Source of the DNA: DASRDR01 sp035550795
Lineage (GTDB): Bacteria > Methylomirabilota > Methylomirabilia > Rokubacteriales > DASRDR01
NCBI GenBank assembly: GCA_035550795.1
Contig: DASZOL010000060.1
Coordinates: forward strand, 16,297 to 80,296
Direction: 5' to 3'
DNA length: 64,000 bases
Below the pieces are notes generated by a model. That model ran no database searches. It saw only the letters and a list, made by a program, of their open reading frames with translations, and was not told the origin of the DNA. Positions 56,125-64,000 of the stretch are shown here, in pieces. The position numbers and the translations under genes were made by a program. How positions within the stretch are numbered: the first letter of the stretch is position 1; every line of letters starts with the position of its first letter.

Positions 56125-57174
56125 TCAGACGCCCGGACCGCGCCCCATCGAGTAGGGCTGCCAGCGGACAAGCGACGTCTTCTCGAGCACCGTCGGGTTG
56201 ACGCAGCTCATCGGCCACCGGCCGCCCAGCACGAGCGCGATCTCTCGACCCACCCGCCGGCGCCGCTCGGGATCCATGCGCGCGGACGCCGAGGCAACGT
56301 GGGGGGTGAGGATGACGTTGTCCATGCGGAGCAGCGGGTTCGTCGCCATCGCCGGCTCCTGCTCGAACACGTCCAGCCCGGCGCCGGCGATCCAGCCTTC
56401 CTCCAGGGCCTTGACGAGCGCGGCCTCGTCCACCGTCGGGCCCCGGCCGGTGTTGACGAACAGGGCGTCCCGCTTCATGAGCCGGAAGTGCACCTCGGTC
56501 AGCAGGTGGTGCGCGCTGGCCGTCGCCGGCGCGTGCATGGAGACGATGTCCGCGCGTTGCAGCAGCTCGCTCAGCCCCACGGGCTCGACGTCGTGCTGTG
56601 TCATGACCGTCTCGTCGATGTACGGGTCGTGGGCCAGGATCCGGAGCCCGAACGGGCGTGCCCGCACCGCCACCGCCCGGGCCACGTGCCCGAAGGAGAT
56701 GAGCCCGAGGGTCTGCCCCCAGAGTCGTGGAAACTGCGACAGGTACGGCCGGCCCTCGGCCCAGCGGCCGTCCCGGACGTAGCGGTCCATGAGGGTCAGT
56801 CGCCGGTGCGTGGCGAGGATGAGCATCAGGGCGTGGTCGGCCACCTCCTCGATGAACGTATCGGGCACGTTTGTCACGGGGATGCCGCGCGCGGTCGCCG
56901 CCGCCACGTCCACCGAGTCGACGCCCACCATCCCCAGCGAGATCACCCGGCACCGCTCCAGGCCGTCGATCATGCCCTTGGTGATCCGGCGGGCCTTGGC
57001 GTAGACGGCGTCCGCGTCGCGGGCGGCCTGGACGAAGTCTTCCTCGCTGCCGGGAGGAATCTCCACGATCTCCGCGCCGACGGGGCCGAGCGCCTCCATC
57101 TCGGCCTCGTAGCCCACCCCGGACGGGCCGAAGCTCACGCCTTCCGGCGTCACCACCTTGAAGCGCGCCACCAT
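56125..57174 (-). CDS. D-isomer-specific 2-hydroxyacid dehydrogenase (phosphoglycerate dehydrogenase-like)
   Basis: A 349-aa NAD-dependent dehydrogenase of the SerA/formate dehydrogenase family. The Rossmann loop is GLISFGHVARAVAVRARPFG near 155-174, where the third glycine of the fingerprint is replaced by Ala. Catalytic residues are Arg in VNTGRGPTVDEAAL near 241, Glu in GLDVFEQEP near 270, and His in TPHVASAS near 291. Substrate-binding VISLGMVGVDSVD is near 79-91. Whether it uses glycerate, lactate or another 2-hydroxyacid is not clear. ATG 57174 follows GAGGAGG. It faces the response regulator gene (convergent, 18 bases). Confidence 0.88.
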   Translation of the reverse strand: MVARFKVVTPEGVSFGPSGVGYEAEMEALGPVGAEIVEIPPGSEEDFVQAARDADAVYAKARRITKGMIDGLERCRVISLGMVGVDSVDVAAATARGIPVTNVPDTFIEEVADHALMLILATHRRLTLMDRYVRDGRWAEGRPYLSQFPRLWGQTLGLISFGHVARAVAVRARPFGLRILAHDPYIDETVMTQHDVEPVGLSELLQRADIVSMHAPATASAHHLLTEVHFRLMKRDALFVNTGRGPTVDEAALVKALEEGWIAGAGLDVFEQEPAMATNPLLRMDNVILTPHVASASARMDPERRRRVGREIALVLGGRWPMSCVNPTVLEKTSLVRWQPYSMGRGPGV

Positions 57175-57523
57175 CCGCCTCCTCGCTCTCGCGCGCACGC
57201 ACTCCGGCGCGTCGGGCGTCCGCTTGACAGACCACGCGGGTCGTGATGGGTTTCATATACGTCCGTCACCCCGCTCGAAGTGACGGGACTTCCGGACGTA
57301 CCCCTCGGCAAACCGTAGCAAACCCCGGCATCCCACGCCACCCGGCGCCACCAAGAGGTCGTGGTCGGTTGCGAGGGGCCGCTTTGGACGGTGGGCGAAC
57401 CCCTAACCCTCCGCGTCGTGCTCACCTTGCCCCCAACCCGTCGCCGTCGCTAGCCCCCCTCGGGCGAATCGATCCTGGGGCGATTCTGGCGCGCGGCTTG
57501 GGGCCAAGTCCGGGCTGACGGGC
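57175..57523. other. intergenic, no gene seen; includes a nested inverted repeat
   Basis: The 349 bases between the dehydrogenase start and the IS256 relic hold no convincing gene. At 57259-57299 ACGTCCG/CGGACGT enclose CGTCAC (57264-57269)/GTGACG (57280-57285), a nested palindrome in the upstream region of the dehydrogenase gene. The last 90 bases may be the non-coding end of the IS256 element. Confidence 0.5.
57259..57299. repeat. nested inverted repeat upstream of the dehydrogenase gene
   Basis: ACGTCCG (57259-57265) pairs with CGGACGT (57293-57299), and CGTCAC (57264-57269) with GTGACG (57280-57285). It may be an operator or a short RNA hairpin. Confidence 0.4.
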
Positions 57524-58040
57524 TCATGCGGCGTGCTCGGCGGCCGTGTCTACGCGAAGGGCGGTGGCCAGCGCGCCGAGCGCGTCATGGTGCTTGATCC
57601 GCCGGACGCGCGCGCGAGCCTGGAGGAGTCCCAGACCGACCCAGCGCCGAATCATCGCGCCCCCGCGCCACCGCTTCACGGGGCGCGCCACGTGCCGCAG
57701 CGTCCCGATCAGGTTCTCGATGCAGTTCGTCGTGGCGAAGCACCGCCGCAGGGTGGGCGGCAGCCCCAGCTTCACGACCGTGAGGGTCTCGTCGAGGCCC
57801 TCACGCGGACTGGCGGCCGCATCGGGATGCCCCGAGTGCTCGAGCCACGTCGCCAGGGCCGTCAGCTGCCGGCGCGCCGTCGCGGCCGTGCTGGCCCGAT
57901 AGGCCCGTCGCATCGCCGCTCGGACGTAGGCCTGGCGAGCCTGCGCCACGAGGGCCTCGACATTGCGCCCCTTGTGGAGCTGGCAGCGCTGGATCACCGC
58001 CGCGGCGCCCAGCACGTCGCCGAGCGCCTTGCGCAGCTGT
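57524..58040 (-). pseudogene. IS256-family transposase, C-terminal fragment
   Basis: About 170 residues of the C-terminal end of an IS256/mutator-type transposase. VIQRCQLHKGRNVEALV, the CFATTNCIENLIGTLR segment and the RRWVGLGLLQARARVRRIK end are all family-typical; the first is the helix after the second Asp, and CIEN holds the catalytic Glu. The N-terminal half with both Asp residues is missing. At about 58040 the reading frame passes, without a gap, into a restriction-modification gene relic. No terminal repeats were found. The remaining fragment starts QLRKALGDVLG. Confidence 0.85.
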
Positions 58041-58585
58041 CGAGGCCGGGATGCTTGGTCGAACCGTCGGGGTTCTTGACGGGACTCGGGCTGAGATTGA
58101 TGTCAGGCGAGAGGAACTTCTCAATGAGGGTGCCGAGTGCGTCCGCCTTCGAGAGACGCGGGACCTGGTTCCGGAATTCGAATTTCTCGAGGATGTCCTG
58201 GACGTTCAGCGAGAAGCCATCGAGGTAGGCTTCAAAGTCGGCTTGAGCTGCTGCTGACTAGTTCGTGCCTTGAGGTCCCGCAGCGTGAACTTCGACGTAT
58301 TGAAGAAGGACTGGCGGGAGGCCAGCCGGAGTGCTTGTTCCTGATGAACGATCTTGGATGTGTCGAGGGATGACTTCATGTCGAGCACGGCTTGCTTGTC
58401 GGCTCGAGAAGGGAGTCGAGACGGCGAATCACCGTCATGGGGAGTATGACGTCGCGGTACTTGCCGCGCACGTATAGATCGCGCAGCACATCGTCCGCGA
58501 TACCCGAGATAAAGTTGGCGATCCAGGTGAGGTGAGTGTCTTGGGCCATTTCTGAGAGAGCGGCTGGAAGGTTCGGTGGCTTCAT
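58040..58585 (-). pseudogene. hsdM: hsdM relic (type I restriction-modification methyltransferase N-terminus) with two frameshifts
   Basis: On the minus strand from ATG 58585 the N-terminal HsdM domain can be read in three pieces: HLTWIANFISGIADDVLRDLYVRGKYRDVILPM (frame one), LDMKSSLDTSKIV...FFNTSKFTLRDLKA (frame two) and DGFSLNVQDILEKFEFRNQVPRLSK to KHPGLD (frame three). Reading requires one missing base near 58388 (between EPT and KQAV) and another near 58232 (before ADFEAY). The gene then stops at KHPGLD, where HsdM normally continues to the methyltransferase core, and joins an IS256 remnant. No hsdS or hsdR is in the window. Confidence 0.82.
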
Positions 58586-58625
58586 GCCGCAGAGGATTAG
58601 CTATAAACTCATCATAAGTAGCTGG

Positions 58626-58643
58626 CTAATTTCGTCAAATTAG
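58626..58643. repeat. A/T-rich palindrome upstream of the hsdM relic
   Basis: CTAATTT (58626-58632), CGTC, AAATTAG (58637-58643), a perfect 7-bp inverted repeat in the low-GC DNA 40 bases before the relic's start. It resembles an operator that once controlled hsdM. Confidence 0.45.
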
Positions 58644-58790
58644 TCGCTGGGTTCCCTTATGGTACGTGTCCCTAGAACTGATTGATCCAGGGACTTCTTT
58701 CTCACTTCGACCGCGACTAGCGTGTCGGTCGTTTCGACGCCCCTCACCCGCTGAATCTTTCGAAGCACGAGTCGCCATGGCCTATCGCCC
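58640..58790 (-). pseudogene. possible fragment resembling an Lrp/AsnC ligand-binding end
   Basis: The minus-strand segment VLRKIQRVRGVETTDTLVAV is similar to the closing strand-helix pattern (I..l.GV..T.T) of Lrp/AsnC effector domains. No DNA-binding part or ribosome site goes with it. The match is short, so a chance likeness is quite possible. It lies in the low-GC decayed zone. Confidence 0.25.
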
Positions 58791-58823
58791 GATGACGGGA
58801 GCCTCGCGAGACGGCTCGTCGGC

Positions 58824-59084
58824 TCAAGCCTCCGCAAACCGGTTGTACAGCCAGGCGATGAGAGCCCCTCCAATCGCACCATCCACCAAACCGTAGAGCG
58901 TCCCCACGATCACTTGCCCGAAGCTAGGTTCGCCCGTGTAGCCCGGATACACGGATGCCATGACCTCGAGGAACGCCCTGGCATAGGTGGGCCAGATCAA
59001 GTTCGCGAGGCCAGGCACAAACATTGCCAAGATGCCCCAGATCAAGCCGAGCGCGGTGGCCATGCCCTTGACGCTGAGCTTCAT
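58824..59084 (-). CDS. small two-helix membrane protein
   Basis: An 86-aa protein with two clear hydrophobic helices (about residues 8-34 and 57-80) separated by a loop with YARAFLEVMASVYPGYTGEPS. The loop and helix order (LIWGILAMFVPGLANLIWPTY; VIVGTLYGLVDGAIGGALIAWLYNRF) look strongly conserved-type, but I know no function; small holin-like annotations are used for similar proteins. The start ATG 59084 follows AAGGAGGAG, so it is translated well. It stands alone between decayed gene remnants. Confidence 0.75.
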   Translation of the reverse strand: MKLSVKGMATALGLIWGILAMFVPGLANLIWPTYARAFLEVMASVYPGYTGEPSFGQVIVGTLYGLVDGAIGGALIAWLYNRFAEA

Positions 59085-59103
59085 CGGAGTCTCCTCCTTC
59101 TTC

Positions 59104-59285
59104 TTATGAGGTGAACGACCTCGCAGCTACGACCCCCGACTCCCGCGACCCCGGATCGTACAGGACGTCGTCGGCCATCCAGCCCGAGAAGGCCACCGGG
59201 GTCGCCAGGCGCAGCGCCCGGATCCGATCGATCGCGGTCCGCGCTCCACGGGCGTAAGGGCAAAGGGACCATCGGTCACTGGCGG
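59104..59285 (-). pseudogene. unidentified C-terminal remnant
   Basis: A minus-strand frame closed by TAG upstream and TAA (59106-59104) reads about 60 well-composed residues, including RTAIDRIRALRLATPVAF and SGWMADDVLYDPGSRES. It has no start codon before its ATG within GWMADD and no ribosome site, so it is probably the tail of a lost gene. The family is not recognised. Confidence is low. Confidence 0.3.
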
Positions 59286-59975
59286 GATTCTACTGCAGTC
59301 CAGACGATTTCAGATGGCGTCTGTGTGGGCCGAAGAATCCCTTGGCTGGCCGCGGGGTTCAGTTCTCGGCAGTGCCCATCCTCCCGGATCGGGTCGCGCT
59401 CCGTGACGGGCTCCCGAGCCAGATCGGGCGCTGGCCATGGAAAAGGCGAGGGCGGCCACTCACGGGCCGCCCTCTCGATGTGCACAGGTCTCGCCTGCGC
59501 CGTCCCGGCACGCGCCGGGATCCCGGTACTGCCGGCTAGCACCGCCGGGCGGCGCTCGGTATGAGATCCCGCCTCACGGTGCTTCTCAAGGGCCGGGTGG
59601 AGCTTCCTCCATGCGCCTCCTTCGGCTAGAGCGACCACGCGGGATGGCCGTCCCCGCAGGCCCCATTCGGCCCCGCTTCGACGCGTGTGGCAATGCGCCG
59701 AGCTCCTCATTTTCCTGATGACGGGTCACTACTCCGCGCGCCCCGGTGGAGACCCCGGCGAGCCCGCAGGGTGAGGTGCCCGAGCCCCAGGTGGGGCGAA
59801 GGCGCACCTCGAGCAAGCCGCACCCCGCCAGGGCCAGGCCGAGGGGCCCCCGTCCACGGCGTCCGGCGGGGCGCGGGACCGGGGGCTTTCGGAGGACCGC
59901 CGGCGGCGAGCGTTCGTGGCACCCTTCGTGCAGCCAGGAGAGGGGGCCCGCTCGCGTGGGCCGGAGGTGAGCCGC
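59286..59975. other. 690-base region without recognisable gene
   Basis: The open frames in this stretch are Arg/Pro/Gly-rich on both strands and look like chance. The only distinct item is a perfect 10-bp hairpin at 59448-59474. The last 35 bases hold the ribosome site of the oxidoreductase gene. A structured RNA could be here, but no known class was recognised. Confidence 0.5.
59448..59474. repeat. perfect 10-bp GC-rich hairpin
   Basis: GAGGGCGGCC (59448-59457) pairs with GGCCGCCCTC (59465-59474) around a 7-base loop. There is no T-tract, and it is far from any stop codon. Confidence 0.5.
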
Positions 59976-61973
59976 ATGGCTGTCGGCCAACAGGTCTCGG
60001 CTGCTGCCCCGGCCGTCCCGTACGCGGGGCTGCCGGCAACGGCCGACGGCTCCGAGATGGTCGTCTGGGTGGAGACCCAGGTGTCGCAGGGAGCGTGCGC
60101 CTATCCGATCACGTCATCGACCACCATGGGCGCGGGCTACCAGGCCGCCCAGGCCGCCGGCCGGCGGAACCTCTGGGGCGAGCCCCTGTTCTTCCTCGAG
60201 CTCGAGTCCGAGCACTCGTCGGCGTCGACCTGCGAGGGCTTTGCCCTCGCCGGGGGGCGCGTCACCAACTTCACCTCCGGTCAGGGCCTGGTCCTGATGA
60301 AGGAGGTGCTCTACACGATCGCGGGCAAGCGGCTGCCCGCGGTGTTCCACATCGGCGCCCGGGCGTTGACGTCCCAGGCCCTGAACGTCCACTGCGGCCA
60401 CGACGACGTCATGGCGGTGGCGGACACGGGCTGGGGAATCCTATTCGCCCGGAACGCCCAGGCGGTCGGCGACCTCGCCCTTATCGCGCGGCGGGCCGCG
60501 GAGGAATCGGAGACTCCGTTCCTCGTCGTCCAGGATGGGTTCCTCACCACCCACACCGTGGAGAACGTCCGCCTCCCCGAGCCCGAGCTGATGAAGGACT
60601 TCGTCGGGGATCCCTACGCCCTCACGCGGCTCCGCAACCTCATGAACCCGGCCAAGCCCATCATGTCCGGCGTCGTGCAGAACCAGGACGCCTACATGAA
60701 GGGCAAGGTGGGCCAGCGCTTCTTCTACGACCGGCTCCCCGGGATTCTGGAGCGGGTCATGGCCCGCTACGGCGAGCTGACGGGACGGCGATACGAGCCC
60801 GTGGAGGCCTATCGCCTCGAGGACGCGGACTGGGCGATCGTGGGCATGGGCAGCCTGATCGACACCGCGATGGCGACCGCGGACTGGATGCGGCGCGAGA
60901 AGGGCTGGCGCGTCGGTACCCTCCACGTCACCGCCTTCCGCCCGTTCCCAGGACGGGAGATCGTCGCAGCCCTCCGTCACGTCGCCGGCGTGGCGGTCGT
61001 CGAGCGGGTCGATGATCCCGGGGCGCAGTCGAATCCCCTCGCCCTCGAAATCAAGGCGGCGTTTGCCGACGCCGTGATGGACGGGACGGGGCCGCCGGGC
61101 GATCGGCGCATCCCGGCGATCCACTGCGGTGTCGCCGGGCTGGGCAGCCGCGATATCCGGCCCGGCGACTTCGTCGCGAGCGTCGCCAACATGGTCTGTC
61201 GAGGGCCCCGCGTGTTCGCGCTGGGGATCGATCATCCCCTCGCGCTCCACCGCGAGGAGGATCCCGACGTGCGCCCTCCGGGGGCCTTCTCGATGCGCGG
61301 GCACTCGGTCGGCGGCTTCGGATCGGTCGCCACGAACCGGATCATCGCGACGGTCCTCGGCGATCTCTTTCACCTGCGCGTCCAGGCCTATCCGCTCTAC
61401 GGGTCGGAGAAGAAGGGGCTGCCCACGACCTACTACCTGACGGTGGCCGACGATCCCATCCATGTCCACTCCGAGCTCGCGCGCGTCGACTTCGTGCCGC
61501 TCAACGACGTCAACGCGTTCCGGCTCGGCAACCCGCTGGCCGGGCTGACCGAGGGCGGCATGGTCTTCGTCCAGAGCACGGCGTCGGACCCCGAGGCCAT
61601 CTGGGCGGGCATCCCCGAGGGCGCTCGTCAGCTCATCGTCCAGCGTGACATCCGCGTCCTCGCCCTCGACACGCTCCGGATCGCCAGCGAGGTCGCCGGG
61701 CGGCCCGAGCTCCGGCAGCGGATGCAGGGGATCGTCCTCCTCGGGGTCTTCCTGCGGGTCACGCCCTTTCGCGAGCAGCGCGGGCTCGACGAGGACGCCG
61801 TCTTCTCGGCCGTCGAGCGCTCCCTCCGGAAGGTCTTCGGCAAGCGCGGCGAGCAGGTCATCCGGGACAACATGGCCGCGGTCCGGCGCGGCTACGAGGA
61901 GGTCCTCGAGGTTCCCGGAGACGTCATGCGAGGCGCGGCGCGATCGGCCGCGAGGAGCACGGTCCGTGGATGA
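59976..61973 (+). CDS. 2-oxoacid:ferredoxin oxidoreductase, fused alpha-gamma subunit
   Basis: One half of a pyruvate (2-oxoacid):ferredoxin oxidoreductase, which decarboxylates a 2-oxoacid to acyl-CoA with reduction of ferredoxin. The 665-aa chain joins alpha (about 20-390) to gamma (about 405-640). Alpha has YPITSSTTMGAGYQAA near 50-65 and the domain II strand WAIVGMGSLIDTAMATADW. Gamma has FSMRGHSVGGFGSVATNRIIA near 447-467. ATG 59976 follows GGAGGTGAG, an excellent site. The partner beta subunit is two genes down and a CBS gene overlaps its stop. Pyruvate is likely but not proven. Confidence 0.9.
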   Translation: MAVGQQVSAAAPAVPYAGLPATADGSEMVVWVETQVSQGACAYPITSSTTMGAGYQAAQAAGRRNLWGEPLFFLELESEHSSASTCEGFALAGGRVTNFTSGQGLVLMKEVLYTIAGKRLPAVFHIGARALTSQALNVHCGHDDVMAVADTGWGILFARNAQAVGDLALIARRAAEESETPFLVVQDGFLTTHTVENVRLPEPELMKDFVGDPYALTRLRNLMNPAKPIMSGVVQNQDAYMKGKVGQRFFYDRLPGILERVMARYGELTGRRYEPVEAYRLEDADWAIVGMGSLIDTAMATADWMRREKGWRVGTLHVTAFRPFPGREIVAALRHVAGVAVVERVDDPGAQSNPLALEIKAAFADAVMDGTGPPGDRRIPAIHCGVAGLGSRDIRPGDFVASVANMVCRGPRVFALGIDHPLALHREEDPDVRPPGAFSMRGHSVGGFGSVATNRIIATVLGDLFHLRVQAYPLYGSEKKGLPTTYYLTVADDPIHVHSELARVDFVPLNDVNAFRLGNPLAGLTEGGMVFVQSTASDPEAIWAGIPEGARQLIVQRDIRVLALDTLRIASEVAGRPELRQRMQGIVLLGVFLRVTPFREQRGLDEDAVFSAVERSLRKVFGKRGEQVIRDNMAAVRRGYEEVLEVPGDVMRGAARSAARSTVRG

Positions 61974-62385
61974 GGCGCAGGTCCGCGACTGGATGCATCC
62001 GGGCGTGTTCACGTGCTCCCCCGACACTCCGGCCGAGGAGGTCGCCGGCGCCATGGCCGCCCACGACATCAGCGCGCTCGTGGTGGTCGATGCGGACGGC
62101 TACGCGGTGGGGCTGATCTCGCGCACGGACCTGGTCAATGCGACCTTCGTCCAGCCGTATCTTCGCCACTGGCGTGGCCTGAGCGCCCGCCACCTCCAGT
62201 CGTCGCCCGTGATCAGCGTCCCCGAGGACATGCCGGTCGAGAGGGCCATCGCGCTCATCCGTGAGCGGAAGATCCACCGGGTCGTCGTGACGGTCGCGGA
62301 GGGAGGCCGGGAGCGCCCGGTCGGCATCCTGTCGGTCACCGACATCGTCGGCCGCCTTGGCCGGATCGAGGAGGCGAAGGCATGA
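61966..62385 (+). CDS. two-CBS-domain protein in the oxidoreductase operon
   Basis: A 139-aa protein made of two CBS motifs (a Bateman pair): VRDWMHPGVFTCSPDTPAEEVAGAMAAHDISALVVVD (about 5-42) and LQSSPVISVPEDMPVERAIALIRERKIHRVVVT (about 76-108), with closing LISRTDL and LSVTDIV. Bateman pairs bind adenine nucleotides and set enzyme activity. It starts at GTG 61966 inside the end of the alpha-gamma gene (8-base overlap) and ends with a four-base ATGA overlap with the beta gene, so it is made together with both subunits and should regulate the enzyme by energy state. Confidence 0.92.
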   Translation: MDEAQVRDWMHPGVFTCSPDTPAEEVAGAMAAHDISALVVVDADGYAVGLISRTDLVNATFVQPYLRHWRGLSARHLQSSPVISVPEDMPVERAIALIRERKIHRVVVTVAEGGRERPVGILSVTDIVGRLGRIEEAKA

Positions 62386-64000
62386 CCGAGGCTCTGGCGT
62401 TCTCCCCCTTCGAGGAAAGCGCTCCCATCGAGGACCTCGGGACCAAGCAGCCCGGGACCTCGAAGGAGGCCCACGAGATCCAGTTCCTGTCCGCCGGCGT
62501 GCTCACGCTCGACGTCGAGGCGTACGTCGACGACTTCAACGCGCGGGTCATCGGCGCCTACGAGAAGGGCACGGGCTCCCAGGACCTGCCGGCGGACGTG
62601 GGCGTCGCCCGGAGCCTCATCCCCGCCGGCACGGCCGCGCTCCGTGACTTCTCCTACCTGTCGCCGCTCCTCCCCGAGCTCCTCGCCGACCGCTGCGTCG
62701 GATGCATGACGTGCGTGACCGAGTGCCCGGATACCGCCATCCTGGGCAAGGCCGTCCCCGCGTCGCGCCTCGAGGCCGAGCTCTCGCGAGTCGCCGATGA
62801 CGCCGAGCGCGCCTTCCTCCGCGGCCATTGGGCCAGGACGCGGAAGTACTTCGAAGTGCCGGCGCGGAAGGGGCTCGAGGGCGCGATGTTCGGCATCTTC
62901 ATCGATCCGACCAAGTGCAAGGGGTGCGCGGAGTGCGTCGAGGTCTGCGCGGACCTCGGCTACCACGCGCTCCGGATGGTCCCCAAGGGCGAGGAGACCC
63001 TTGGCCGGTACCGGGAGGCCTTCCAGTTTTATCGAAAGGTCGGTCCGACGCCGGAGGAGTACGTGAACGAGAAGGCGCTCGCCGACATGATGCTGGCCGA
63101 CCAGTCGCTCCTCTACGTCGGCGGCGCGGGCTCGTGCATGGGCTGCGGCGAGGCCACCGCCATTCGGATGATGGTCGCCGCCACCGCCTTCGCTCATGGG
63201 CCGGAGGCCATGGCCATCGTCGCCGCCACCGGCTGCAACACCGTCTACACGTCCACGTATCCCTACAACCCCTATCTCGTGCCCTGGACCAACTCCCTCT
63301 TCGAGAACGCTCCGGCGGTGGCCATGGGCGTGCGCGCCAAGTGGGACCAGCGAGGCTGGCAACAGAAGCGGCTCTGGGTGCTGGGCGGTGACGGCGCCAT
63401 GTACGACATCGGCTTCCAGTCGCTCTCGCGCATGCTCGCCTCGGGCATGGACATCAAGGTCCTGGTCCTCGACACGCAGGTCTACTCGAACACGGGCGGC
63501 CAGGTGTCCACCGCGTCGTTCCTCGCGCAGGACGCCAAGATGGCGGCGGTCGGCGCCGCGACGCCTGGCAAGACCGAGCGCCGGAAGGAGCTCGGGCTTC
63601 TCTGCCTGGCGCACCCCGAGGTCTTCGTGGCGCAGACGACGGCCGCCCACATCAATCACTTCTACCGGGCCATCCTGGATGCGAACACCTACCCCGGACC
63701 AGCGGTCGTCATCGTCTACACCACCTGCCAGCCCGAGCACGGCGTGGGCGACGACCGGGCGGCGGCGCAGGCGCGGCTCGCCGTGGACTCGCGGGCCTTC
63801 CCGCTGTTCGTGCACGACCCCCGGAAGGGCGAGCGGATCGCCGAGCGACTGTCGCTCCAGGGCAATCCGGACCCCAAGGAGGATTGGCACCGGCGGCCGC
63901 GGACCGGCGAGACGGTGGACTTCGTCACCTTCGCCCGCGCCGAGGGTCGCTTCGCCCGTCAGTTCGACGCCAAGGGCCATCCCTCCCCGGCCGTCCTCGC
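62382..64000 (+). CDS. 2-oxoacid:ferredoxin oxidoreductase, ferredoxin-beta subunit (3' end cut)
   Basis: The TPP-binding and electron-carrying half of the enzyme; at least 539 aa, cut by the window end. A 2[4Fe-4S] module lies at about 104-195: CVGCMTCVTECP is normal, while the second cluster reads CKGCAECVEVCADLG, lacking the usual Pro after the last Cys. The TPP part starts with GSCMGCGEATAIRM near 250. The diphosphate motif GGDGAMYDIGFQSLSRMLA near 340 and the LVLDTQVYSNTGGQVSTAS segment near 362 are as in NifJ. ATG 62382 overlaps the CBS stop (ATGA). This runs on beyond the window. Confidence 0.93.
   Translation, partial: MTEALAFSPFEESAPIEDLGTKQPGTSKEAHEIQFLSAGVLTLDVEAYVDDFNARVIGAYEKGTGSQDLPADVGVARSLIPAGTAALRDFSYLSPLLPELLADRCVGCMTCVTECPDTAILGKAVPASRLEAELSRVADDAERAFLRGHWARTRKYFEVPARKGLEGAMFGIFIDPTKCKGCAECVEVCADLGYHALRMVPKGEETLGRYREAFQFYRKVGPTPEEYVNEKALADMMLADQSLLYVGGAGSCMGCGEATAIRMMVAATAFAHGPEAMAIVAATGCNTVYTSTYPYNPYLVPWTNSLFENAPAVAMGVRAKWDQRGWQQKRLWVLGGDGAMYDIGFQSLSRMLASGMDIKVLVLDTQVYSNTGGQVSTASFLAQDAKMAAVGAATPGKTERRKELGLLCLAHPEVFVAQTTAAHINHFYRAILDANTYPGPAVVIVYTTCQPEHGVGDDRAAAQARLAVDSRAFPLFVHDPRKGERIAERLSLQGNPDPKEDWHRRPRTGETVDFVTFARAEGRFARQFDAKGHPSPAVL

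Noticed and set aside
57224..57229. TTGACA as a plus-strand promoter
   Set aside because: No -10 at 16-19 bases and no plus-strand gene follows; likely chance.
59276..59710. A 144-codon minus-strand frame
   Set aside because: Composition is Arg/Pro/Ala-rich and irregular, with no ribosome site and no recognisable fold.
62100..63980. A 626-codon minus-strand frame opposite the oxidoreductase beta gene
   Set aside because: The plus strand carries ferredoxin and TPP motifs; the minus product is His/Arg/Gly-rich without a family.

Overview
The window is a high-GC (about 70% by eye), gene-dense bacterial chromosome segment. A complete tolQ-tolR-tolA-tolB-pal-cpoB operon, lgt, several lipoproteins and a Tat-exported enzyme show a Gram-negative envelope. 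Ferredoxin-linked 2-oxoacid oxidoreductase, a fused ThyX-type thymidylate synthase, CoxD/CoxE-like (MoxR/VWA) genes and many acyl-CoA-type enzymes fit an uncultured soil or sediment lineage such as Candidatus Rokubacteria (Methylomirabilota). That placement is inference from style and gene content; no rRNA gene is present to prove it.

Layout. 1-2767 (minus): two PTPS/QueD paralogues, a GT2 glycosyltransferase and an enoyl-CoA hydratase-like gene in one tight operon. 2988-4856: an extremely acidic 72-aa protein, a tRNA-Met(CAT), a PuuD-type membrane domain and a convergent cytochrome c. 5000-9485: a uvrA homologue, an MFS transporter and a small unknown. 9596-16772: an ion-homeostasis block with three CPA2 antiporters, a PII-like protein, MgtE and a small membrane protein. 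16809-20960: thiolase-like/DUF35 pair, GT39 glycosyltransferase, SDR. 21218-25372: VTC-domain, DUF4956 and CotH genes. 25440-27428: an intact IS1634-like insertion sequence beside the cotH promoter. 27506-33724: VWA/MoxR pair, MFS, M48 protease, M20 hydrolase. 33855-37913: double ThyX, AzlCD, Tat-exported cyclase. 38275-42969: BamE-like lipoprotein, EamA transporter, and an lgt-MBL-GGDEF-exonuclease operon. 43056-48313: Tol-Pal operon with its promoter. 48334-57174: anti-sigma factor, threonine synthase, Cys/Met PLP enzyme, unknown gene, TolB-like propeller with histidine kinase and response regulator, 2-hydroxyacid dehydrogenase. 57524-59104: a decayed, lower-GC zone with an IS256 transposase fragment fused to a frameshifted hsdM relic. 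59976-64000: a three-gene 2-oxoacid:ferredoxin oxidoreductase operon with a CBS-domain gene in the middle, running off the window end.

Regulation visible in sequence: several sigma70-like promoters of the form TTGACN with an 18-base spacer and TANNNT can be read, and a set of genes has a -10-like hexamer only 6-10 bases before the start codon, suggesting leaderless or near-leaderless mRNAs. Several GC-rich hairpins without T-tracts sit at gene ends. No CRISPR array, prophage or rRNA operon was seen.
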